Positions 16,023 to 25,404 of a DNA stretch of 25,873 bases are shown here, piece by piece. The number at the start of each line of letters is the position of its first letter. Positions within the stretch are counted from its first letter, which is position 1. This DNA comes from Bacillota bacterium (GTDB lineage Bacteria; Bacillota; Clostridia; Peptostreptococcales; Anaerovoracaceae): positions 1-25,873 of the forward strand of contig JAEEGU010000058.1 in the NCBI GenBank assembly GCA_016280485.1. The letters run 5' to 3'. A program made the translations under genes and the position numbers. Below the pieces are notes generated by a model, which was not told where the DNA came from, searched no databases, and was given only the letters and a program-made list of their open reading frames with translations.

Positions 16023-16235
16023 ATGGCAAAGAGTAAAGATAACGAAGCTTTAGAGACTCTCAGCTTTGAGGAGAGCATGGAAAAGCTTGAGGAAACGGCC
16101 GAAACCATAAAAAAGGACAGGATTTCCCTGGAAGAGGCCTTAAAGGCATACGAAGACGGCGTAAAGTATTATGAAAGGTGCGTAGAGATTTTAGACTCAG
16201 CAAAGCAGCGCATCGAGGTTTACGAAAAGAGGTAA
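16023..16235 (+). CDS. xseB: Exodeoxyribonuclease VII small subunit
   Basis: A small helical protein of 70 residues that coats the coiled coil of XseA. The family signature is clear: LSFEESMEKLEETAETIKKD, then SLEEALKAYEDGVKYYERC and a final helix ending in IEVYEKR. The length is normal. The ATG lies 14 bases after xseA, with ACGAGGT as binding site. The final codons and stop contain AAGAGGTAAGT, the ribosome binding site for ispA, whose ATG is two bases after the xseB stop. Confidence 0.95.
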   Translation: MAKSKDNEALETLSFEESMEKLEETAETIKKDRISLEEALKAYEDGVKYYERCVEILDSAKQRIEVYEKR

Positions 16236-16237
16236 GT

Positions 16238-17131
16238 ATGAACGAGAAATATTTGGAATACAAGGAACTCATAGAAAAGCATCTTCTGGATTTTCTGCCG
16301 GATATCGACCACAAGAGCATCACGCTCTACGAGTCCATGAAATACAGCTTAACGGCGGGCGGCAAGAGACTTCGCCCGGTACTTATGCTTGCAAGCTGTG
16401 AGTTTGCGGGCGGCAAGGTGAACGATGCTCTGCCTTATGCCTGCGCAATGGAATACATCCAGACATATTCGCTCATTCACGACGATTTGCCTGCTATGGA
16501 CGATGACGATCTGCGCCGCGGAGTACCTACGAATCACAAAGTTTTCGGCGATGCAATCGCAATTCTTGCGGGCGACGGACTCTTAAATACGGCATTTGAA
16601 TGCATGAACAAGGACATGTTCCTTTATTTTGATGAGCCTGAAATGCTAAAGCGCAGAGTAAAGGCAAGCTATGAAATCGCAAAGGGTGCGGGCTGCCGCG
16701 GTATGGTTGCGGGTCAGGTTGCCGATATCGAGGCTGAGGGCAAGAAATGCTCAAAGGAGATGCTTGAATACATGTGCATCAACAAAACAAGCGCTTTAAT
16801 CGTTGCGGCTGTACGTGCGGGTCTCATGCTCGGAGGCGCGGATGATACCATGCTCGAAAACCTTACAAAATACGCAGAATGCATAGGACTCGCTTTCCAG
16901 ATTGAGGACGATCTTTTGGATGTCTTAGGCGATGCGGCCGAGCTTGGAAAGCAGACAGGCATGGATGCGGAGCGCGACAAATCGACTTATCCTGCGCTAT
17001 ACGGCATCGAAAACTCGCAGAAAAGGCTTGAAGAGCTGTACGAGGCTGCGCAGGGCTATATCGCCCCATATTACGACAATGCGGAGTTTTTTAACGACAT
17101 AATTGGCATGCTCAAAAACCGCCGCAAATAG
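16238..17131 (+). CDS. ispA: Farnesyl diphosphate synthase (short-chain polyprenyl synthase)
   Basis: Joins isopentenyl diphosphate units to give farnesyl diphosphate, the precursor of undecaprenyl lipid and quinone side chains. The 297-residue protein carries the first aspartate-rich motif DDLPAMD at residues 82-88 and the second, DDLLD, at 224-228. GGKRLRP (41-47) binds the diphosphate. The residues before the first motif, YSLIH, are those of bacterial farnesyl synthases, and the two extra residues inside the motif mark the bacterial type. The ATG at 16238 is chosen over an upstream in-frame start at 16178 because GAGGTAAGT lies just before it and the N-terminus then fits the family. dxs, which feeds the same pathway, follows after eight bases. 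Confidence 0.93.
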   Translation: MNEKYLEYKELIEKHLLDFLPDIDHKSITLYESMKYSLTAGGKRLRPVLMLASCEFAGGKVNDALPYACAMEYIQTYSLIHDDLPAMDDDDLRRGVPTNHKVFGDAIAILAGDGLLNTAFECMNKDMFLYFDEPEMLKRRVKASYEIAKGAGCRGMVAGQVADIEAEGKKCSKEMLEYMCINKTSALIVAAVRAGLMLGGADDTMLENLTKYAECIGLAFQIEDDLLDVLGDAAELGKQTGMDAERDKSTYPALYGIENSQKRLEELYEAAQGYIAPYYDNAEFFNDIIGMLKNRRK

Positions 17132-17139
17132 GAGATTAC

Positions 17140-19008
17140 ATGGCATATAAAAGCTTAACCGAATACAATTTTCCGCAGGATTTAAAGACCATGAGCCTTG
17201 AGGAGATGGACAGACTCTGCGGTGACATAAGAGAGTTTCTGGTCGAAAAGGTCTCGAAAACAGGCGGGCACCTTGCGAGCAATCTCGGCGTCGTGGAGCT
17301 GACGGTGGCTATTCACAAATACTACAAGACTCCGAAGGACAAAATCGTTTGGGATGTCGGACATCAGACCTACGTGCACAAGATTTTAACCGGAAGAGCA
17401 AAGGATTTTGACACGCTGCGCCTTGATGGCGGCATGTCGGGCTTCCCAAAGCAGGCGGAGAGTGAGCACGACCTTCTCGACATGGGTCACAGCAGCACCT
17501 CCGTATCCATCGCGGCGGGGCTTGCGGCAGCGCGTGACTTACGCGGCGAGGACTATGCGGTAGTGGCAGTCATCGGCGACGGAGCACTTACAGGCGGTGA
17601 AGCCTATGAAGCGTTAAACAGCCTCGGAGCCACAAAGGGCAAGGTCATCACCATCCTAAACGACAATGGTATGTCGATTTCAAAGAACACGGGCGGTATG
17701 TCCCAGCATCTTTCAGGCATGCGTACGAGCAAGGCTTATCAGGAGTTCAAGCTCACCGTAAAGAATACACTGAAAAAGACTCCGGGCGTGTACAAGGGCG
17801 TCGAACACATAAAGGACACCGTAAAGTACGCGTTTATGGGCGGAGTTGTTTTTGAGGAGATGGGAATTACCTATCTCGGACCTGTGGATGGGCACAATAT
17901 CGAGGATCTTTTGAACGCATTTTCACTCGCAAAGCGCGTGCAGGGTCCTGTTATAATACATGCTATTACAAAGAAGGGAAAGGGCTATGCTCCGGCAGAG
18001 GCAAATCCCGGACTTTTCCACGGCATCGGACCTTTTGACATTGCTACAGGCAAGCCTCTTTCAAAGGGGCAGGGAATCAGCTACAGCAAGGTTTTCGGCG
18101 ACAAGCTTGTGGAGCTTGCGGGAAAGGATCCCGGAATCGTTGCCGTTTCGGCGGCCATGATAGAGGGCACAGGGCTTACACGCTTTGCGGAGCTTTATCC
18201 CGATAGGATTTTTGACATGGGAATCGCAGAGCAGTCTGCGGTTTCGTTTGCGGCAGGCCTTGCAAAAAACGGGCTGCAGCCTGTGGTTGCAATATATTCG
18301 ACGTTCCTCCAAAGGGGGTACGATCAGATAATGATAGATGTTTGCCTAAACAAGCTCCCTGTCATTTTTGCAATAGACAGGGCCGGCTGCGTGGGGCAGG
18401 ACGGGCAGACGCATCACGGCGTTTTCGACCTTTCATATCTTTCACATATGCCGGGAATGACGGTTCTTTCGCCGCGTGACGGCATAGAGCTCGAGGAAAT
18501 GATGGAATATGCGTTAACTCTGGATGGTCCTGTGGCAATCAGGTATCCGAGAGGCAATGCAACGAATTTCGAGACATCGGGAAGGTTCTGCGGACATAAT
18601 TATTTTATGGTAAACCACGATTCCGAAAAGACCGATGTTGAGATTTGGGCGAGCGGTAAAATGGTAAAATCGGCACTTTCAGCCTGCGATATTCTGACCG
18701 AAAAGGGGTATAAGGTAAGTGTGCTTAATAATGCCGTTATTTTCCCGCTTGATACGGAGCTTTTAAATACTGCGGAAAGCCGTACGAAAATGATTGTAAC
18801 TCTCGAGGACAATGTGGTAACAGGCGGAGCAGGCCAGAGCATTTCTGCTTATCTGTCGGAGATTGGCAGCGCGACAGCCTCTCACGTAATCGGCTGGCCT
18901 ACGGAGTTTATCGAGCACGGAACTACCGATATGCTCTTTGAAAAATACGGACTCGACGGCAAAGGCGTCGCGGAAAGGATAAGTGGCTATATTGAAGGAC
19001 AGGCTTGA
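17140..19008 (+). CDS. dxs: 1-deoxy-D-xylulose-5-phosphate synthase
   Basis: First enzyme of the MEP isoprenoid pathway; it joins pyruvate and glyceraldehyde 3-phosphate with thiamine diphosphate. In the 622-residue protein TGGHLASNLGVVELT contains the active-site histidine (His44). The cofactor-binding motif runs from GDGALTGG (from residue 146) to NDN (174-176). WDVGHQTYVHKILTGR is strongly conserved. The pyrimidine domain has GIAEQ with catalytic Glu364, and DRAGCVGQDGQTHHG follows. A normal transketolase C-terminal domain ends the protein. The ATG has GGAGAT before it. The last 26 bases overlap tlyA. Its place after ispA shows that this cell uses the MEP pathway rather than mevalonate. 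Confidence 0.97.
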   Translation: MAYKSLTEYNFPQDLKTMSLEEMDRLCGDIREFLVEKVSKTGGHLASNLGVVELTVAIHKYYKTPKDKIVWDVGHQTYVHKILTGRAKDFDTLRLDGGMSGFPKQAESEHDLLDMGHSSTSVSIAAGLAAARDLRGEDYAVVAVIGDGALTGGEAYEALNSLGATKGKVITILNDNGMSISKNTGGMSQHLSGMRTSKAYQEFKLTVKNTLKKTPGVYKGVEHIKDTVKYAFMGGVVFEEMGITYLGPVDGHNIEDLLNAFSLAKRVQGPVIIHAITKKGKGYAPAEANPGLFHGIGPFDIATGKPLSKGQGISYSKVFGDKLVELAGKDPGIVAVSAAMIEGTGLTRFAELYPDRIFDMGIAEQSAVSFAAGLAKNGLQPVVAIYSTFLQRGYDQIMIDVCLNKLPVIFAIDRAGCVGQDGQTHHGVFDLSYLSHMPGMTVLSPRDGIELEEMMEYALTLDGPVAIRYPRGNATNFETSGRFCGHNYFMVNHDSEKTDVEIWASGKMVKSALSACDILTEKGYKVSVLNNAVIFPLDTELLNTAESRTKMIVTLEDNVVTGGAGQSISAYLSEIGSATASHVIGWPTEFIEHGTTDMLFEKYGLDGKGVAERISGYIEGQA

Positions 19009-19801
19009 TGTAATACTTGTAAACAAGGGCTTTTTTCAATCCCGCGAGCGCGCAAAGGCGAGCATAATGGCGGGCATTGTCTATGTTGACGGACAGCGCG
19101 TTGACAAGGCCGGAACCCAGGTTGACGACACCGCCGAAATCTATGTAAAAGAGGACCTTTGCCCTTATGTGAGCCGCGGAGGCTTAAAGCTTGATAAAAC
19201 AATGCTGCTTTACGGCTTTGAACTTGACGGCACCACCTGCGTTGATATAGGCGCGAGCACGGGCGGCTTTACCGACTGCATGCTGCAGCACGGTGCGAAA
19301 AAGGTTTATGCGATTGACGTGGGCTATGGGCAGCTTGATTACAAGCTCAGAAACGACCCGCGCGTTGTAAATATGGAAAAGTGCAATGTCAGATACCTCG
19401 ATGTAAATACCGTGGATCCTGATGTTGACTTTATTTCAATTGATGTTTCATTTATATCGTTAAAGCTGATATTCCCCGTAGCCTCAAAGCTGCTGGGTCC
19501 CGGCGGCGGGATTGTGGCTCTTATCAAGCCTCAATTTGAGGCGGGGCGCGAGCAGGTCGGCAAAAAGGGAATAGTCAGAGACCCTGAGGTACATAAAGAG
19601 GTCATCATGAATGTGGCTTCCTATGCGGCAGAGTCCGGACTTTACCCGCACGGGCTCACATTTTCGCCTATAACGGGCGCAAAGGGAAACATCGAATATT
19701 TGATTTATTTAAAGAAAACTCCCGCAGAAACCTATTCAGAGGAGCTTTTCGAGGCTGTGGCGCAGGCCGTGGTCAATAAATCCCATGAGGAATTAAAATG
19801 A
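18983..19801 (+). CDS. tlyA: TlyA-family rRNA 2'-O-methyltransferase
   Basis: TlyA proteins methylate ribose 2'-OH groups of 16S and/or 23S rRNA; in mycobacteria this makes cells sensitive to capreomycin. The protein (272 residues) begins with an S4 RNA-binding domain (about residues 5-65; RLDVILVNKGFFQSRERAKA, then PYVSRGGLKLDK). An FtsJ-like SAM domain follows (VDIGASTGGFTDCML, IDVGYGQLDYKLR, ISIDVSFISL, ALIKPQFEAGRE). The start is taken as GTG with AAAGGA at 18974-18979 close upstream. A TTG at 18992 is the alternative and would remove three residues. It overlaps dxs by 26 bases and mutS by four (ATGA). The dxs-tlyA order is common in Firmicutes, but argR and recN, which often follow, are absent. 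Confidence 0.92.
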   Translation: MAILKDRLDVILVNKGFFQSRERAKASIMAGIVYVDGQRVDKAGTQVDDTAEIYVKEDLCPYVSRGGLKLDKTMLLYGFELDGTTCVDIGASTGGFTDCMLQHGAKKVYAIDVGYGQLDYKLRNDPRVVNMEKCNVRYLDVNTVDPDVDFISIDVSFISLKLIFPVASKLLGPGGGIVALIKPQFEAGREQVGKKGIVRDPEVHKEVIMNVASYAAESGLYPHGLTFSPITGAKGNIEYLIYLKKTPAETYSEELFEAVAQAVVNKSHEELK

Positions 19802-22455
19802 GTTTATCACCAATGATGCAGCAATATTTGGATATTGCCGCAGAGTACCCGGATTGCATACTGTTCTTTAGACTCGGCGACTTTTACGAAATGTTTTTCG
19901 AGGATGCAAAGGTCGTTTCAAAGGAGCTTGATTTGGTGCTTACCGGCAAACAATGCGGACTTGAGGAACGTGCGCCTATGTGCGGCGTTCCTTTTCATGC
20001 CTGCGATTCCTATATTGCGAAATTGGTTGAAAAGGGCTACAAGGTAGCAATCTGCGAGCAGACGCAGGACCCGGCGACCTGTAAGGGTCTGGTGCCGCGC
20101 GAGGTGGTACAGATAGTGACCCCGGGCACGGTTACAAGCTCTGCGATGCTCAGTGAAAAGGAAAACAACTACATTTCGTCCGTCTACACTTCGGACGACT
20201 ATATTTCGCTCTGCTATTCCGACATCACCACCGGTGAGCTTGCGACCACCGTTTTCGTGAATGGCAGAGAAGGGGAACAGACGCTCATAAACGAGCTTGT
20301 CCGCATAAACGCGCGCGAGCTCATAGTCTCCGAGGAAGCGGCAGAAGTGCTGCCTCTTGACGAGGTCGAGCACCTTATCCACCCTTACATAAACAGAAAG
20401 CCGGCGGTTTACTTTGACCGCAAGGCTTGCGAAGCCACCATCTGCAAGCAGTTTGAGACGCATGCCGTTTCAGGGCTTGGCATAGGCGACCACGAGGAGT
20501 CGGTTTGTGCTGTGGGCGGGCTTTTAATGTACTTTGGCGAGACTCAGAAAAACCTCGAGCACATGAAGCGCATCACCACCTACGAGGTAAGCGGCCACAT
20601 GGCGCTCGACCGTGCAACCATCAGGAATCTTGAGCTTACGGAGACCCTGTACGAAAAGAAGACGCAGGGGTCGCTTTTGTGGGTGCTCGACAAATGCGGC
20701 ACCGCAATGGGCTCGCGAAAGATCAAGCAGTGGCTCAGGGAGCCCCTGTGCAGCTCCGGTGAGATAAACAGAAGGCTCGATGCAGTGGAGCTTCTCTTTG
20801 ATTCGGTGCTCCTTAGAAACGATCTAAGGGATGCTCTTAAGAGAATCTACGACCTTGAGAGGCTCGCAGGCCGCATCGCAACAGGCGGTGCAAACGGAAG
20901 AGACATGATAGCTCTAAGGAATTCCTTAAGCGCGCTTCCTGAAATAAAGCTTTGCCTAAAGGATGCCTCAAGAGGCTCTGAGCTTCTTGCAGAGCTCGAA
21001 GACGAAATTGATCCGCTCGAGGGCGTATGCGACAGAATAGATGCCGCAATAGCCGAGGAGCCGCCTATTACAATAAAGGAGGGCGGGCTCATAAAGGACG
21101 GCTATTCGAAGGAGCTTGACGAATTAAAGGAGAGCATAAAGGATGCGAAGCTCTGGATTGCCTCGCTTGCAAACTCCGAAAAGGAGAGAACGGGCATCAC
21201 TCACCTAAAGGTCGGCTTTAACAAGGTCTTCGGATATTATATAGAGGTTTCGAAATCCAACCTTGATATGATTCCGGAGGATTATATCAGAAAACAGACT
21301 CTGGTCGGCGCCGAGAGATTCATAACTCCGGAATTAAAGGAAAAGGAATCCCTGGTGCTGAATGCGGAGGCAAAAATAAACAAGCTGGAATACGATTTAT
21401 TCTGCGAGCTTCGGAGTCTGGCCGCAGGGTACACCGCCGAGCTCCAGCGTACGGCAATCGCTGTTGCCACGCTGGATGCGCTCTGCTCATTTGCCGAAGT
21501 TTCGGCAAAGCTCGGCTACGTGAAGCCTGAGGTCAACGAATCCGAAGAGCTTTACATTAAGGATGGCAGACATCCTGTAATTGAGCAGACAATTACCGAC
21601 GGACTTTTCGTTTCAAACGATACCTACTGTAATATGAGCGATGCATCGATGCTGCTTATTACAGGCCCTAATATGGCAGGTAAATCAACATACATGCGCC
21701 AGACCGCACTCATTGTTTTAATGGCTCAGATAGGGTGCTTTGTGCCTTGCTCTGCCGCTAAAATAGGCGTCTGCGACCGCATATTTACACGTATCGGAGC
21801 ATCGGACAATCTAGCAATGGGCCAGTCGACATTCTTCGTTGAAATGAGCGAGCTTGCCTATATATTAAACTGCTCCACAAAGCGTTCGCTCATCATTTTG
21901 GACGAAATCGGCCGTGGCACATCGACCTATGACGGTCTTTCGATAGCCTGGGCCGTTGTGAACAGACTGTGCTCGGATGCACACCGTGCAAGGACACTGT
22001 TTGCGACGCATTACCACGAGCTGACCGCGCTTGAGGGCGAGATAAAGGGCTGCAGGAACTTAAATGTTGACGTTGCCGACAGAGGCGGAAACATCGTCTT
22101 CCTGCACAAAATCGTGCCGGGACCGGCGAGCCGTTCCTACGGTATCCACGTGGCAAAGCTTGCGGGTGTGCCGAAAAATGTGCTTGACGATGCGCAGGCA
22201 AGACTTGCCGTTCTTGAGAGCAGTGCGGCTTCCACTCCGGTCTATACGAAAGATGCGCCTGAATCAAAGCGGGCGGGTGGCAGCAAAGGTAGTGGAAACG
22301 GTGCCTCGTACGAATCCGGCGAAATGCAGATTTCAATGTTTTCATTTGCGCCGAATCCGGTAGTGGAACAGCTAAAATCGCTGGATTTAATGAATATTCG
22401 CCCAAGCGAGGCGATTAAGATATTGGAGGAGCTCCGGGAGCTCGCAAGAAAATAG
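19798..22455 (+). CDS. mutS: DNA mismatch repair protein MutS
   Basis: Recognises mismatches and signals to MutL. The 885-residue protein has every landmark of the MutS1 type. The mismatch-reading GDFYEMFFEDA includes Phe29-Tyr30-Glu31, with Phe and Glu the residues that contact DNA. A connector and lever follow, then Walker A GPNMAGKS (623-630) and Walker B with DEIGRGTS (Asp702-Glu703). A serine/glycine-rich linker (about residues 808-842) leads to QISMF (22327-22341), which looks like a beta-clamp-binding site, and a C-terminal helix-turn-helix domain. The ATGA overlap with tlyA implies translational coupling. mutL follows after 31 bases with AGGTGG as its binding site. Confidence 0.97.
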   Translation: MSLSPMMQQYLDIAAEYPDCILFFRLGDFYEMFFEDAKVVSKELDLVLTGKQCGLEERAPMCGVPFHACDSYIAKLVEKGYKVAICEQTQDPATCKGLVPREVVQIVTPGTVTSSAMLSEKENNYISSVYTSDDYISLCYSDITTGELATTVFVNGREGEQTLINELVRINARELIVSEEAAEVLPLDEVEHLIHPYINRKPAVYFDRKACEATICKQFETHAVSGLGIGDHEESVCAVGGLLMYFGETQKNLEHMKRITTYEVSGHMALDRATIRNLELTETLYEKKTQGSLLWVLDKCGTAMGSRKIKQWLREPLCSSGEINRRLDAVELLFDSVLLRNDLRDALKRIYDLERLAGRIATGGANGRDMIALRNSLSALPEIKLCLKDASRGSELLAELEDEIDPLEGVCDRIDAAIAEEPPITIKEGGLIKDGYSKELDELKESIKDAKLWIASLANSEKERTGITHLKVGFNKVFGYYIEVSKSNLDMIPEDYIRKQTLVGAERFITPELKEKESLVLNAEAKINKLEYDLFCELRSLAAGYTAELQRTAIAVATLDALCSFAEVSAKLGYVKPEVNESEELYIKDGRHPVIEQTITDGLFVSNDTYCNMSDASMLLITGPNMAGKSTYMRQTALIVLMAQIGCFVPCSAAKIGVCDRIFTRIGASDNLAMGQSTFFVEMSELAYILNCSTKRSLIILDEIGRGTSTYDGLSIAWAVVNRLCSDAHRARTLFATHYHELTALEGEIKGCRNLNVDVADRGGNIVFLHKIVPGPASRSYGIHVAKLAGVPKNVLDDAQARLAVLESSAASTPVYTKDAPESKRAGGSKGSGNGASYESGEMQISMFSFAPNPVVEQLKSLDLMNIRPSEAIKILEELRELARK

Positions 22456-22486
22456 GGTAGTTATCGCAGTATTTGCAGGTGGACCT

Positions 22487-24475
22487 ATGATAAAAGTACT
22501 CGACAAATCGGTTGCCGACAGAATCGCTGCCGGCGAGGTGGTCGACAGACCGCTTTCCGTAGTAAAGGAACTTGTTGAAAATTCAATAGATGCCGGGGCA
22601 GGCACAGTCGTTGTCGAAATAAAAGGCGGCGGCAAGAACTATATCCGCGTAACCGATGACGGGTGCGGCATCCCCGAGGGCGAGGTAAAGACGGCCTTTC
22701 TGCGCCATGCAACAAGCAAGATTGAGCACGACAGTGACCTGAATCACATAAGCACGCTCGGCTTCCGCGGCGAAGCACTTGCAAGCATTGCGGCGGTTTC
22801 GAGACTCGAAATCCTGACAAAGCCGACCAGACAGAGTATGGGTGCAAAGCTCCTGCTGCACGGCGGCGAGGTTATGCAAAGTGAGCCTTGCGGCTGTCCG
22901 GACGGAACGACGATTATTGTAAGCGATCTTTTCTATAATACGCCGGCGCGCCTAAAGTTTATGAAGGCGGATAACGTTGAAAGTTCAATGATTATAGACT
23001 TTGTATCACAGATGGCGCTGGCATATCCGAAGGTGCGTTTTCGCATGACAAGCGGCGGAAATATCCTCTTCAGCACCACCGGGCGCGGCAATCTCTACGA
23101 AACGATTCAGACCATATACAGTAAATCCTTAAGCAGCGAGCTTTTGCCGGTTGATTACGAATCGGATTATCTGCACATAAACGGCTATGTTTCGGCGCCG
23201 ATGGACAGCAAAACCAGCCGTCGCAGCCAGATTTTCTTTGTAAACGGCAGAGTTGTGTCATCAAAGGTTATTGAAAAGGGCGTAAACTCGGCCTACAGCG
23301 ACAGGATGTTTGAAGGCAGGTACCCGGCATGCTTCCTTTTTGTGGAGCTGCCGCCTGAAAAGCTCGATGTGAACATTCATCCGAACAAGAGAGATGTACG
23401 CTTTAACGACGAGGCCTTTGTGTCTCAAAGCGTTGAAAGTGCAATACTTCGGGCGCTCGACAGCAAGAGCGCAATCTTTGGAGTCGATGCAACAAAGATG
23501 TATAACACCGAAAAATTAAATCAGGGTGTGGACTCGCTTCGCAACGATTCGCCAAAGCTGAATGAAATAAATAAACTTTTTGCACTAACACAAAAAGCAA
23601 AATTAAATACTGAAAAGCAAGAGCAGGTTAACATAACAAATTTATTGTCAAATATGCGTGAGAACGCCGCGGTGGCGAGCAATATTCCGCATGAAAGTGT
23701 TAATTCTCTTCAGGGCATGCCCGGTGATGAAGGGGCTGCCTCTGCTATGCCGGGAGGCGAGAATCGCAGCGATGTTTCCGGTGAGTCCGGTGATTTCCGC
23801 GATATATTAAATGCTGCAAGGACTCCGCAGGCGGTTACAACCGAAGCCGGCTACGGAGGGCTTGATATAACCGCGCGGCCAAAGGTAATTCCGTTTAAAT
23901 TCGAGGATTTAATTCCGCTCGGATCAATCTTCGGAACCTATATCATGGCGGTAGACGGCGATACATTCTATCTTATCGACCAGCATGCAGCTCACGAAAG
24001 ATGCTTCTTTGAAAAGCTCTTAAAGGAGTTTAAGGAGGCGGAGAAGCCGATTCAGCCGATAATGGTACCGATTGTTGTGACCGTTCGTCCGGCAATCGAG
24101 GAGCTGCGCGACAGCTGGATGCGCGCGCTCACCGAGATGGGCTTTGATATAGAGCCATTTGGGCCGAATACCTATGCGGTAAAGGGCATTCCTGTGTTTA
24201 TGAGCCTCCTCGAGGCTACGGATTTTGTGGATGCATTCCTTGAAAATTATGTGGACCGGATTGATATGAGCGATTACGGAAAGCTCAATGCAATCATCAC
24301 AAGGTCCTGCAAATCGGCCGTAAAGGGTAACAATACTCTCCACATGGAGGAAATCAAGGCGCTGCTTCTCGAGCTTTCGCGCTGCAACAATCCTTATTCC
24401 TGCCCGCACGGCAGACCGACATTTGTTAAATTCACGCGCTACGAGCTTGAAAAGTTCTTTAAGCGCATTCAGTAA
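22487..24475 (+). CDS. mutL: DNA mismatch repair protein MutL, endonuclease type
   Basis: Links MutS to strand removal. The N-terminal GHKL ATPase shows IAAGEVVDRP, VKELVENSIDAGA, DDGCGIP, TLGFRGEALASI and the later HPNKRDVRF. After a low-complexity linker (about residues 355-465), the C-terminal domain carries the endonuclease motif DQHAAHERCFFE (23978-24013), exactly fitting DQHA(X)2E(X)4E. SCKSAVKGN and CNNPYSCPHGRPT also match endonuclease MutL proteins. So it should nick DNA itself, as expected where MutH is missing. QPIMVP (24053-24070) resembles the beta-clamp site known in Bacillus MutL. The 662-residue length is normal. The ATG has AGGTGGA seven bases upstream. miaA follows after eight bases. 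Confidence 0.97.
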   Translation: MIKVLDKSVADRIAAGEVVDRPLSVVKELVENSIDAGAGTVVVEIKGGGKNYIRVTDDGCGIPEGEVKTAFLRHATSKIEHDSDLNHISTLGFRGEALASIAAVSRLEILTKPTRQSMGAKLLLHGGEVMQSEPCGCPDGTTIIVSDLFYNTPARLKFMKADNVESSMIIDFVSQMALAYPKVRFRMTSGGNILFSTTGRGNLYETIQTIYSKSLSSELLPVDYESDYLHINGYVSAPMDSKTSRRSQIFFVNGRVVSSKVIEKGVNSAYSDRMFEGRYPACFLFVELPPEKLDVNIHPNKRDVRFNDEAFVSQSVESAILRALDSKSAIFGVDATKMYNTEKLNQGVDSLRNDSPKLNEINKLFALTQKAKLNTEKQEQVNITNLLSNMRENAAVASNIPHESVNSLQGMPGDEGAASAMPGGENRSDVSGESGDFRDILNAARTPQAVTTEAGYGGLDITARPKVIPFKFEDLIPLGSIFGTYIMAVDGDTFYLIDQHAAHERCFFEKLLKEFKEAEKPIQPIMVPIVVTVRPAIEELRDSWMRALTEMGFDIEPFGPNTYAVKGIPVFMSLLEATDFVDAFLENYVDRIDMSDYGKLNAIITRSCKSAVKGNNTLHMEEIKALLLELSRCNNPYSCPHGRPTFVKFTRYELEKFFKRIQ

Positions 24476-24483
24476 TACAAATC

Positions 24484-25404
24484 ATGAACCGAATAATCTG
24501 TGTTTGCGGACCTACCGCAGTCGGAAAAACAAAATATGCGATAGAGCTTGCAAAAGCTATTGACGGCGAGGTTGTAAGCGCAGATTCCATGCAGCTTTAT
24601 AAGTTCATGGACATCGGCTCAGCAAAGCCTACAGCAAAGGAGCAGGCAGAGGTTAGGCATCACCTTGTTGACTTTGTAGATCCTCGTGACGGTTTTTCCG
24701 TTGCAGAGTACCAGAAATGCGCAAAAGAGGCCATAGCAGACATCTTCTCGCGCGGCAGGGTGCCTGTAATTTCAGGCGGCACAGGGCTTTACATAAGCTC
24801 TCTCATCTATGAGATGGATTTTGGCTCAGCGCCGAAGGATGATGAGTTTAGGCAGGAGCTTGAAAGGCTCGCAAAGGAAAAGGGCGGGGAGCACCTGCTT
24901 AACATGCTTCGCGATGTCGACCCTGCGGCCGCGGAGCGCATACACCCGAACAATGTGAAAAAGCTGATTCGCGCCATTGAGGTTGCGGCCGGAACGGGGC
25001 GGGGGATTCCTGCATTTGAGGAGAGCTTCAAACCCACCGGCGACTACGAATATCTGCTTATCGGGCTAAAACGGGAGAGGGAAGAGCTCTACGAAAGAAT
25101 CGACAAAAGAGTGGACATCCTTGTCAAGATGGGGCTTGAGGCCGAAATCCGCGGGCTCCTTGATATGGGACTTACAGCGGATGACATCTCAATGAAGGGC
25201 ATCGGCTACAAGGAGATAATCGGATATTTTAACGGCGAATATGACTTTGACGAGGCGGTGCGTTTGGTAAAGAGAAACACGCGCCACTATGCAAAGCGCC
25301 AGATGACCTGGCTCAGGCGTTATAAAGAGATGCACTGGGTTAACTTAAGCGAGCTTTCTCAAGCAGAGGCAATGAAGGAAATACTTGTGATTGCCGGAAA
25401 ATAG
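24484..25404 (+). CDS. miaA: tRNA dimethylallyltransferase
   Basis: Adds the dimethylallyl group from DMAPP to N6 of A37 in tRNAs that read codons beginning with U. The 306-residue protein has the P-loop GPTAVGKT (residues 9-16), the DSMQLY motif (34-39) and HHLVDFVDPRDGFSVAEYQ. The segment SGGTGLYISSL, the helical insertion and the final KRNTRHYAKRQMTWLRR are also diagnostic. Its substrate DMAPP comes from the MEP pathway that dxs begins, earlier in the window. The gene follows mutL by eight bases, the classic mutL-miaA pair. The usual next gene in many bacteria, hfq, is not here; a recombinase-like gene follows after 64 bases. Confidence 0.97.
   Translation: MNRIICVCGPTAVGKTKYAIELAKAIDGEVVSADSMQLYKFMDIGSAKPTAKEQAEVRHHLVDFVDPRDGFSVAEYQKCAKEAIADIFSRGRVPVISGGTGLYISSLIYEMDFGSAPKDDEFRQELERLAKEKGGEHLLNMLRDVDPAAAERIHPNNVKKLIRAIEVAAGTGRGIPAFEESFKPTGDYEYLLIGLKREREELYERIDKRVDILVKMGLEAEIRGLLDMGLTADDISMKGIGYKEIIGYFNGEYDFDEAVRLVKRNTRHYAKRQMTWLRRYKEMHWVNLSELSQAEAMKEILVIAGK

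Noticed and set aside
16178..16237. Upstream start for ispA inside xseB
   Set aside because: The extra residues are unlike the family, and a good ribosome binding site lies just before the ATG at 16238.
21893..22405. Open frame of 170 codons on the minus strand inside mutS
   Set aside because: It is antisense to the MutS ATPase and linker regions, rich in Arg, His and Pro, as GC-biased shadow frames are.
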